Assembly (NCBI GenBank): GCA_944470555.2
Contig: OX104130.1
Coordinates: 1-64,000 of the forward strand
Direction of reading: 5' to 3'
DNA from: Heterobilharzia americana
Taxonomy: Eukaryota > Platyhelminthes > Trematoda > Strigeidida > Schistosomatidae
Length of the DNA stretch: 64,000 nt
The position numbers were made by a program, and so were the translations under genes. The notes beneath the pieces were generated by a model, which was given only the letters and a program-made list of their open reading frames with translations, was not told the DNA's origin and searched no databases. This document shows positions 56,721 through 64,000 of this stretch, one piece after another (the first letter of the stretch is position 1; each line of letters begins with the position of its first letter).

Positions 56721-56856
56721 GATTAACACCCCAATGTCACACAGCGTTACAGTCAGACATGCTGCCTTTAAAGTATTCTGGTGTCGATTGGCCGTCTGTA
56801 GGACTAGATTACATACACAGATTGAACACTGATACTTGTAATCTCTTATTGTTATG

Positions 56857-57141
56857 CTGGGTCGAATTACCCTACCTCTGCTGGCAGATCAACGTCTATG
56901 CTAACGTTTCGACACTGCCCGGATATTCACTAAATTATAGTTGACTTGGTGGCTAGCAGTGGACTCCAGGACAGAAGTGCTCCTTCTGTTTGGGACTCAC
57001 TCGTCAGCTGGGTGTACCAGCATCCCAATGAGGAGTGATGTTGTTCTCAGTGAAACTCAGACCGAGTATTCATATCCGGAAGGTACTGAGGTGTCCGCGT
57101 AGGGAACCATCTGCCAGCAGAGGTTGAGCTATTCGACCCAG
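56857..57141 (-). repeat. Family A copy bounded by 33 bp inverted repeats
   Basis: 56857-56889 and 57109-57141 are inverted copies of the family A flank (CTGGGTCGAAT, CCTCTGCTGGCAGAT), matching at 29 of 33 positions. Between them is a minus copy: ribozyme 56962-57013 (on the minus strand CACCCAG, intact CTGACGA, GTGAGTCCCAAACAGAAGG, AGCAC, TGTC, CTGGAGTC), spacer and a head truncated at 57070-57085. Confidence 0.75.
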
Positions 57142-57215
57142 CCTAGAAACAGTAAGTTACAAGTATCGATGAACAATAACTGATACTTGTTGTAAAAAGG
57201 GTGACTATTATGCTG

Positions 57216-57378
57216 CAGTGTCCTGGTGGATGATCTCTTGGGCTTTGAAGTTATGGGTATTGGGTTCGAGTCCCAGCGTGAACAACACCGTTCCACATTG
57301 GGTACATTCAGCTGACGAGTTAGTCACACATAAGACAAGACGCTTGTGCCCTGGATTCCACCACAAGCCACCAAGCAC
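57216..57378 (+). repeat. Family A copy, plus, with complete head
   Basis: A box GTGTCCTGGTGGATGATCTC (57218-57237), perfect B box GGTTCGAGTCC (57263-57273), spacer, ribozyme 57305-57358: CATTCAG, intact CTGACGA, GTTAGTCACACATAAGAC, AAGAC for GAAAC, GCTTGTGC, CTGGATTCC. It lies head to head with the minus copy at 56857-57141. Confidence 0.85.
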
Positions 57379-57671
57379 ACTGCATTATGGTCGTACTTTT
57401 TTCGGTTCACGATAGTCTTCCATTTTACCTACTAATTGATAGAAAAGTAGCGACAAACGCATTGGCGCCTAAATCCAACTGACACAATAATAAGAACCAA
57501 GAAGTTATTCCTTGCTAGCGGAATCATTTAAGAATAACAGACTGAAGACACATCGGTAGCATAGCATCTGCTTTATGATGTAATCAGTATGATGAAAATA
57601 AAGTTGAATCAGTCAAACAGAAACTAGAAATATAAGTGTAAAACTTGGGCAATGTGGTAGAATTTAATTCC

Positions 57672-57759
57672 ACATTAGATTTGTTTATTTGATTTATAAC
57701 ATAAATTATTGCTCATAATCATATCAATGCGTTATAAATCAAATAAACAAATCTAATGT
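57672..57759. repeat. Perfect 29 bp inverted repeat (hairpin)
   Basis: 57672-57700 and 57731-57759 are exact reverse complements (arm begins ACATTAGATTTGTTTATTTG) around a 30 bp AT-rich spacer. In RNA it would form a 29 bp stem. No TSD, transposase or coding sequence adjoins it. Confidence 0.95.
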
Positions 57760-58679
57760 AGAAACTGGAAATGCAAGGTGACAAGTTTGCAGATAACTGG
57801 GAGAAACATGGAAATCTCAGGAGCATTCGAAAACAGTGTGGGACTGGTGTGACTCCAGGACCTCATGAGTACTAAGGTGGAGTTCATTAGTCGTAATATA
57901 GACCACAAGATTGTCGTCCACTGCTATGCGTGAGTATTCACCCTCACAATAGACTGCCTTGAACCTACATGTCGAGGCTTCTCATAGGTACCAGAGCAGA
58001 TCAATTCTGAAACATATCACGCACGATATGTAGACGCTCATTTGGTTTGGATGTCTATGTGTCTATGTGTATTGCCTGTTGTGAAGGGTTTACACTGCTG
58101 ACAACTAAACACCTATCCAGTGATCTCAGCTTTTCAACTGTTCTCCAAAACGATGTCAGTTCATGAGATATGCCGCCTTACACACCCCAAATTAATCAGT
58201 CCTTTTACAAGTATCGTTATAATTAATCAATCCTATTCTTTAGTAGACGTTTGTTAGACGAAAAAACATGGTGAATAGGGAATAAAAAGTTGATTGCTGT
58301 TCTCCAGCCGGTTTGATTGACCAGATGGAAAACACTCGTTAAAAACCCTTAGACAATGATTGATTGCTATAAGAAGATATGTGACTTAAGCGTTAGCAAG
58401 GTGACAGATATGCCACAACTTTCCGCCAATTGTCTCCAACCAACATTCATCAGAGCATACTGCGACGATGTAAGCCTCATAGCTATGTGGCCACATTGCA
58501 AATTGATCGAGCACTTGGGTGTACATTATATGAAGTTGGTTCCCCTCGAGTGACCAATTAGTGTAATCTCTAACGTTTCACTCACTTCATAAATATACAT
58601 ATATGATTAACCAGCTTAACTTTTGACTGCGGTGCAACATGAAGAGACCCATAATTTGAGAGACTTGTATTGATACCGG
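57760..58679. other. Mostly featureless; family B tail at 58095-58175
   Basis: CCAGTGATCTCAGCTTTTCAACTGTTCTCCAAAACGATGTCAGTTCATGAG matches the family B 3' tail. The remainder is unassigned. Confidence 0.45.
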
Positions 58680-58870
58680 ATGATGATTGAAGGTGAGATG
58701 AAGATCTGGACTGTGGGGGATTCGAACTACAGACCGTCAGGTGATCGGCTCGCGCCCTTACTAACTGAGCCACGAGGTTTCACTGCTGACAAGATCTTTA
58801 TTTTATTTTAGTCACCGAGGGTTTTGCCTTACTTCCATGTGAATTCGTGACGCGTTACAACCGTTTGATC
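58680..58870 (-). repeat. Family D SINE-like copy, minus half of inverted dimer
   Basis: On the minus strand: 5' block GATCAAACGGTTGTAACGCGTC, then CGTGGCTCAGTTAGTAAGGGCG (D-arm and A box), ACGGTCTGTAGTTCGAATCCCCC (T-arm and B box), and body CAGATCTTCATCTCACCTTCAATCATCATCC. Confidence 0.75.
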
Positions 58871-58910
58871 GCACTCATTCCCTCTCTAATATAGTTAGAT
58901 TTGGATTTGG

Positions 58911-59108
58911 ATCAAGCGGTGGTAACGCGTCATAAATTCACATAGTAGTCGGGTAAAACGCTTGATGTCGGAAGTAAAATTAAAATGTCGTCAGCAGTCG
59001 TGTGTCGTAGCTCAGTTAGTAGAGCACCGGGCCGGTAACATGATGGTCGCTGGTTCAAGTCCCGCCACCGCTCAGATTTCCATTTCATCTTCAGTCATCA
59101 CCCAGAAT
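58911..59108 (+). repeat. Family D SINE-like copy, plus half of inverted dimer
   Basis: 5' block GATCAAGCGGTGGTAACGCG, then TAGCTCAGTTAGTAGAGC (59008-59025) and GGTTCAAGTCC (59052-59062) as A and B boxes, body CAGATTTCCATTTCATCTTCAGTCATCACCC. The head looks like a tRNA, but the bases flanking it do not pair as an acceptor stem and the anticodon stem is mismatched. Confidence 0.75.
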
Positions 59109-59395
59109 TAATTGTGACCGTGTAACCTCGGGAAGGAGAAGGCAAAACAGCTAATAAATGCTTATTTTTATCCAAGGGGATTTTGTTTACACGACTGCAG
59201 TTTAGAATTTGCACCAAATAAAACTAACTACTGATTAAAACAAAAGTAGTAATTTAAAGGAAGGATATGTGTAGTTAGTTACTTAAAATAATGAAATGAA
59301 AATATTGAGAATAGGTTAAATGATAAATTGAAAAAAAATAGAATGGGTTGGAATGAAAACGAAACTACATTATTGATGGAAATTGAATGGGGGCG

Positions 59396-59515
59396 GAATC
59401 AGTGCTGTGTGTTTCATTCTCTTTAGGACTCGTTGCCAGTTGGGTGTGTGTACGCCAACAGTTAATCATTACCTTCCCACTAAGATCAGGATCCACAACC
59501 GACAGCTAGTGTGAC
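59396..59515 (-). repeat. Family A copy, minus, degenerate
   Basis: Ribozyme relic 59400-59445: on the minus strand ACTGGCAACGA, GTCCTAAAGAGAAT, intact GAAAC, ACAC. A degraded spacer and head follow to about 59515. Confidence 0.6.
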
Positions 59516-59939
59516 CGTTACAGTTTTGGAGTTATTCCTTGATATTTCCTGTCGCTCAATAAACCGAATTGATCCGGCTTTCAATTTTCATTCCCTACGA
59601 ACAATAGTTTCGATGATACGTAAATCGATATAAGTCATGAACTGGAGGTGAGCAGAAAACCTTTGACGACGATGAGTTTCAAGGCAGCGGACTGACGTTT
59701 TGCTCAGGTTCTATGTGAAAAATATAGTTGTCAACTGTGAATAATGTGTTGAGTCAAATAAGTTTAGATTACTTTCGCTAACTATCTTCCATTTACTACC
59801 ACCACCTTGACACGTTTGCAGTCCTTGGTGTTTTAATTCCCTAAGAAGGACCGAAGTATCTGCAAGTGTCAACTATAGCTTGACATAAAGTATACTTTTG
59901 AGGTTTGTATGGATTTTATTTCTTTCAAGGTGGTATTTA

Positions 59940-60050
59940 TCACTAACTGACTGACATTAGTTGGAGAACGGTTCAAAACTTGAGAGCACTGGACAGTTGT
60001 TTTGCTCCTGATTGTGGTTCTTCAAAATTGGATACTCACAACCCTGTGAG
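59940..60050 (-). repeat. Family B copy, minus, 3' half
   Basis: On the minus strand: ATCAGGAGCAAAACAACTGTCCAGTGC (59978-60010 region), that is, the stem II 3' arm, CAAAAC for GAAAC, GTC and CAGTGC, then tail CTCAAGTTTTGAACCGTTCTCCAACTAATGTCAGTC. Confidence 0.6.
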
Positions 60051-60156
60051 AGAGAGAGGCCCAACTGTCAAATTTGCTTCTCAGTATCTAACAGTCATTA
60101 GGTTGATTCTACAATGTGTAATTCGTGTTCAGAGTCAAATAGTTCAAAACCAATTC

Positions 60157-60169
60157 TGTCATATTCCTA
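60157..60169. repeat. LINE target-site duplication, 3' side
   Basis: TGTCATATTCCTA, identical to 63493-63505 at the other end of the LINE. The bases before it differ at the two sites, so the duplication is 13 bp. Confidence 0.85.
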
Positions 60170-60178
60170 TTATTATTA

Positions 60179-60879
60179 TTAGTCCCTTGGGTTCCTAATG
60201 GAACATGGGGCTTCAGTAGCACGTCTCCAGTGACCTCTGTTCTCTGAGATCTTTTGAACCTGGTTCCACGACAGCCCAGAAGCTCTCATTTCCTCCTCGC
60301 ACGACCTCCTCCATGTCACCCTCGACACCGACGCCCAACTCGTCGCTTCCCATGGGGATTCCACTCGAGCAACTGGACTGACGCGTGATGTCCCCAGTCG
60401 GCCTTTTCAGTGTATGCCCAATCCACCTCCACTTCCTCCTGCATATTAGTGGGGCGAAAGGTTCTTGGTTGGTTCGTTCCCAGAGTTCCTTGTTGCTTAT
60501 TCTTTCCGGCCATCTGATTTTCAGTAGCGAGCTAGCGTAAGCAGTTGTTGATGAATGTCTGTAGTTTGTTGGAAATCCCCATCATGACGCGCCAAGTCTC
60601 TGAGCCATACAAGAGCACTGACTTTACGTTGGTATTGAAAATCCGTATCTTGTTCCGCATGCTGAGTGCAGAAGATCTCCACACTGGTTTCAGGCTAATG
60701 AACGCCTGTCTTGCTTTTCCGATTCTGACTTTGACGTCCTCGTCCGTCCCGCCTGTAGTTGAAACAGTGCTTCCTAGATAAGTGAAGGAGGTTACTTCCT
60801 TTAAGTTTCTCCCGTTGACGGTGATTGGAGTTTGTTGTTGTTGTTGTTGTTGATGGTGGTGGTGCGGTATCTTCATCAC
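60179..60879 (-). pseudogene. LINE C-terminal domain
   Basis: ORF 60532-60879 (115 codons) begins with His/Gln runs from a trinucleotide repeat (residues 6-16). It then reads PITVNGRNLKEVTSFTYLGS (18-37), DEDVKVRIGKARQAF (45-59) and VLLYGSETW (87-95). The V-L-L-Y-G-S/C-E-T-W box and the preceding R-I-x-K-A-R-x-A-F segment are general marks of this LINE group after the RT. A stop follows after NNCLR. The remainder continues in other frames (60316-60513, with NKQQGTLGTNQ and WNPHGKRRVGR; 60179-60364, with WNQVQKISENRGHWR) down to the tail. Confidence 0.8.
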
Positions 60880-62263
60880 CTCACCTCTATCTTCTCTATA
60901 TTCACCTGAAGTCCCGTCTTCGCTGCCTCTTCTATCAACTTGTTAGTTTTTGCCTGCAGATCTTCAAGTTTATGTGACATTAGGCATAAGTCATCGGCGA
61001 AATCCAAGTCTTCTAGGTTCTTTTCCGTCGTCCAGTGTATCCCCCTCTTCTCGCTGCCTACTGTTTGCTGCATGATCCAGTCCACCACAATCAAGAATAT
61101 CATGGGTGATGGTAGACAGCCTTGTTTTACTCCTGTCTTCACTTCAAAGGCATCACTGAGCTTCCCATTGTGGATTACTTGGCATGTAGCATCTTCATAT
61201 AGTTGTTGAATGAGGCGGATAAAGGTTTGCGGTACTCCGTAGTATTGAAGCAGTTTCCAAATTACTTCTCGGTCGACGCTGTCAAAGGCCTTCTCAAAGT
61301 CGATGAAGTTGAGGTAGAGAGTTGACTGCCATTCTATGCTCTGTTCTATGATGATGCGCAGTGTAGCGTTGCAATTTGGTCTGCACATGATTTGTACTTC
61401 CTGAAGCCTGCCTGTTCCGGTCGTAGTTTTGAATCCAGTGCATCCCTTAGCCTCTCCAGGATGATGCGGCTTAATATTTTACTTGGGGTGGATAGGAGAG
61501 TGATTCCGCGCCAGTTCTTGCAAGCACTGAGGTCTCCCTTCTTCGGCAGTTTGACAAGGTAACCCTTCTTCCAATCGTCAGGTACCTCCTCTTCCCTCCA
61601 CACCTTCTGCAATAGTGGTGTGAGCATGTCCGCTGTTGTCTCTGCATCTGTTCTCAGTGCTTCTGGCGGTATTCCATCTGGTCCTGCTGCTTTCCCGCAT
61701 TTCAGTAGCTTTATGGCGTTCAGGACTTCCATTTTCGTTGGGGGATTAATGTTCACTTGTAATTCAGCGGCTGCAGGTGGTATTTCTGGACGAAGTGCAG
61801 GTGGTGGTCGATTCAAGAGCTTCTTGAAGTGGTCGGCCCATTGTTTCCTCTGTTTCTCTTCTTTCGTAATTAAATTTCCGTCATCATCTTTTATTCGTTT
61901 CGTCTGAGTTGATCTCTTCCCTGATAGCAACCTGGTTATTTGATACAATGTCGTCAGGTCTCTCTTACCTGTAGCCTGTTCTGCTTCACTTTTCAGTGTT
62001 TCGTAGAAGTGTCTTTTGTCTTTCCGTGCACTCTTCTTCACTTCTTTGTCCAGTGTAGTGTTTTATACATTGTACTCAGTTCCTCTTGTCTTTGAGCATC
62101 CTTGCACTGGTTTATCTTCTGCTTCACCATCCTCCTCTCCCTGCTCTATCAGCTTCCAGGTATCCGTCGAGATCCATTCCTTGTCTTCCACCTTCTTCCT
62201 TCCTAATACTGTTGTGCAGGTTTCTTTCCACATAGCTTTCAAAGACTTCCAGTGTTCTTCCAC
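60876..62263 (-). pseudogene. LINE reverse transcriptase, frameshifted
   Basis: Three open pieces. 62063-62263: the linker (WISTDTWKLIEQ, residues 29-40), then a frameshift. 61346-62041 (231 codons): KAAGPDGIPPEAL (118-130), LPKKGD (165-170), NWRGITLLS (176-184), AGFR (211-214). 60876-61388 (170 codons): DFEKAFDSVDR (30-40, with the first catalytic Asp), KTGVKQGCLPSP (84-95), LDFADDL (128-134, the catalytic FADD). Catalytic aspartates are intact. The break between the two RT pieces near 61370 falls after DQIATL. Confidence 0.9.
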
Positions 62264-62390
62264 ACAGGTTTCTTCAGGGATGTTGCTCGATGTCTCCCAT
62301 TTTGTCTTGATGGCTGGCTGCCGTGAAGATTTCCTTTGTAGTTTCGTCCTTCAGCTTCTGTTCCGAGTGTTGTACTTGAATTGAGGTCTA

Positions 62391-63244
62391 TCACCAGCTT
62401 CCTTGAAGGCTTTTAACTTGATTTTCAAGGTTCCTTGCACTAGATAGTGAGTGGTATGAACCTACATCTGCTCCTCTTCTTGACCTTGCATCAAGTAGAC
62501 TAAGTCTCCATTTTCTTGAGATTGAGATAAAGTCGATCTGATTTTTAGTGTAGTGTGTCCATCTGGTGAAATCCATGTCACTGCCCTGTGAATATGCTTG
62601 TGTTTGTACACACTGCCTGACTCCAATCACCAAATCGTTGAATGCGCAGAAGTCTGCAAAGAGTGCTCCATTCTCATTCATTTCACCGAGTGCCTCTCGA
62701 CCCACGATGAGTTCTGTTCCTGTGTTGTCAGCTCCCAGTTTGGCATTCATGTCACCCCACACATTAGAATGAATTTTGATGTCGCCATCGCCAACTGGGG
62801 TGTGGTCTTGTCCATTACTGATTGTAGTTGTCTGTAGAATTCCTCCCTCCTCTCTTGATCTGCATTATTTGTAGGTGTGTAGCGTAGCATTGTATGATTG
62901 TGACTTTCCTTCCTTTTGATTTGAATCTTGTTGTCATGATCCTGATCCTGCAGAAGGAGATTGGTTCCCACTGCATGAAAGAGAGCCCTCGATGTTCTTG
63001 GAGACATCATGATAGCCACTCCATAACTCAGTGTGCTGTGCTCTTGATTGTCGTCTGGGTGACCGGAGTAGATTATTGATTCTCCATTTGACAGTTTGGA
63101 GAGTCCACTCCCATTCCATCTACTTTCGCAAATTTCAAGCACTTCAGTGTGACACCTTCTCATCTCTTTTGCAATCTGGGCTGCCTTGCTGGGTTCAAAC
63201 ATCGTGCGGACATTCCATGTCCCCATGTTTACTTTCGTTTTCAT
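62391..63244 (-). pseudogene. LINE APE-type endonuclease, frameshifted
   Basis: First piece 62747-63244 (165 codons, chosen start Met with GTWNVRT at residues 8-14 right behind it). Second piece 62391-62762 (124 codons): GDMNAKLG (3-10), NENGALFADFCAFNDLVIG (29-47), NQIDFISISRKWR (74-86), RGADVGSYHSL (96-106). The family pattern is N-Q-I-D-H and S-D-H-H-L-L. Here H is F and the catalytic D of S-D-H is Y, so the nuclease would be dead even in frame. The frame changes near 62755 and again near 62400. Confidence 0.85.
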
Positions 63245-63492
63245 CTAGGGAGAGAAGACACATCGGTCAGTTGGCTTCCAGAAGGCTTTCACCAACTGGC
63301 GTCATTTCGCCTCTCCGATTCCAGTGAGGAATAATTTTGTTTTTATTTTCTATATTTCGTTTATGCTTTGAAGTTTGTTTAGCGGTTAGATTTGTTTTAC
63401 GGGGTAGGGTTGTTAGCCCTATGCCCAACCTTCCCTCTTTACCCGGGCTTAGGACCGGCTATTAACTAGTGAACTAGTTAACCAGGCGAGGT

Positions 63493-63505
63493 TGTCATAT
63501 TCCTA
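63493..63505. repeat. LINE target-site duplication, 5' side
   Basis: TGTCATATTCCTA, matching 60157-60169. Confidence 0.85.
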
Positions 63506-63667
63506 AGTGTCCTTCAATTAATGTTCATCCATGAAAATATCTATTTTGAACTTCATACTTCATCTATGACAGGCTAGCAAAATACGGTAATAGAATCATC
63601 CTGTTATTTTACCGAATAAAAATGATCACAAGAATCAATAAACAAGAACTGGTACTCGTTGTGCTCT

Positions 63668-63832
63668 AGCAGCCTAGTGAATAACGCTTTGGTGTTTGGA
63701 GCGATAGGTACTGGGTCCGCGTCTCAGTGGGAACAGCACCACTCACTGGAGTCCAGGTACATCCACTGACAACTTCAAACAGGATGAGAATTACTTGCTG
63801 GATTCCAGTGCTAGCCACTACCGGCGACCACC
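63668..63832 (+). repeat. Family A copy, plus strand
   Basis: A box AGCAGCCTAGTGAATAACGC, head body TTTGGTGTTTGGAGCGATAGGTACTGG, B-box relic (GGTCCGCGTCTC), spacer CACCACTCACTGGAGTCCAGG, ribozyme 63759-63808: CATCCA, CTGACAA, CTTCAAACAGGAT, GAGAAT, TTGCTGGATTCC, then AGTGCTAGCCACTACC. Confidence 0.8.
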
Positions 63833-64000
63833 AGTTATCTTAAGCATTGTGGATATTTTCGTGAGAGACAGATACACTTTAAAGTGTCTACAGTAGGATA
63901 GTATGTAGAAAATAATCATTTTGTCATAAATTTATTTATGGCAATGATTTCCATCACTGGAGAGTATATAGGCAAAATGACTATTTCACCAAGTTGCATC
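63833..64000. other. No recognisable feature
   Basis: AT-rich end of the window; nothing recognised. Confidence 0.4.

Larger units (their letters stand above)
60170..63492 (-). mobile_element. Complete but inactive non-LTR retrotransposon (LINE), minus strand
   Basis: A 3.3 kb element: 5' UTR 63245-63492, an APE-type endonuclease from Met at 63244, RT, C-terminal domain, and a 3' end with a (TAA)n tail at 60170-60181. It lies between perfect 13 bp direct repeats. The order endonuclease-RT, the short UTRs, the small size and the microsatellite-like tail suit the RTE group, but its C-terminus differs from the other RTE fragments here, so it is another lineage. At least four or five frameshifts break the frame. 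Gene-sized and at both ends intact, it is the youngest-looking autonomous insertion in the window. Confidence 0.9.

Noticed and set aside
58998..59075. A functional tRNA gene
   Set aside because: D-arm and T-arm look good, but the seven bases on either side do not pair as an acceptor stem, the anticodon stem is mismatched, and the sequence continues into the family D body with an inverted twin next to it. It is a SINE head.
61620..62384. Plus-strand ORFs of 95-122 codons across the LINE
   Set aside because: Shadows of the minus-strand RT and linker; no motifs of their own.

Overview
The window looks like repeat-rich, non-coding DNA from a schistosome blood fluke (Schistosoma, or a close schistosomatid). 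Three things point there: many degenerate copies of a tRNA-headed repeat carrying a hammerhead ribozyme (the Smα type known from Schistosoma), 3' fragments of an RTE-type LINE whose peptides (VLLYGCETWPL, SNVEVRQRVL, ISSRIQKA) I recognise from schistosome retroelements, and several Penelope-like element (PLE) fragments. Species is not resolved. I found no intact host gene or exon I would defend, no rRNA, no functional tRNA and no CRISPR. It reads as a long intergenic or intronic tract.

Layout. 0-8 kb: mostly featureless AT-rich DNA, then a badly decayed PLE on the minus strand (about 4.6-7.9 kb). 8.3-13.3 kb: a (TA)n microsatellite, an RTE fragment, hammerhead SINE-like copies and a foldback element. 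15-31 kb: many SINE-like copies, often as head-to-head inverted pairs, and two PLE fragments. 33-36 kb: a PLE fragment and an RTE 3' fragment. 36-45 kb: more SINE-like copies and a 1.5 kb cluster of alternating TTTAAAG-centred repeats. 45.6-52.5 kb: two RTE fragments sharing a perfect 547 bp inverted repeat, enclosing a rearranged PLE with its own 3' inverted repeat. 53-60 kb: further SINE-like copies, a perfect 29 bp hairpin and an inverted SINE dimer. 60.2-63.5 kb: one complete but mutated LINE (minus strand) flanked by a 13 bp target-site duplication.

How it fits together. The autonomous elements (LINE, RTE, PLE) are all broken by stops and frameshifts. The non-autonomous elements share a plan: a tRNA-like head with Pol III A/B boxes, followed by a short module. 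In family A (Smα-like) that module is a hammerhead ribozyme. I infer that two further families, here called B and C, carry independent hammerhead modules with different stem II loops and cleavage-site contexts. Family D has a tRNA head and no ribozyme that I can see. Copies are degenerate; none has every hammerhead core residue intact by eye, so activity is not claimed.

Family names (A-E, R1) are local labels. No database search was possible; family assignments rest on motif recognition.
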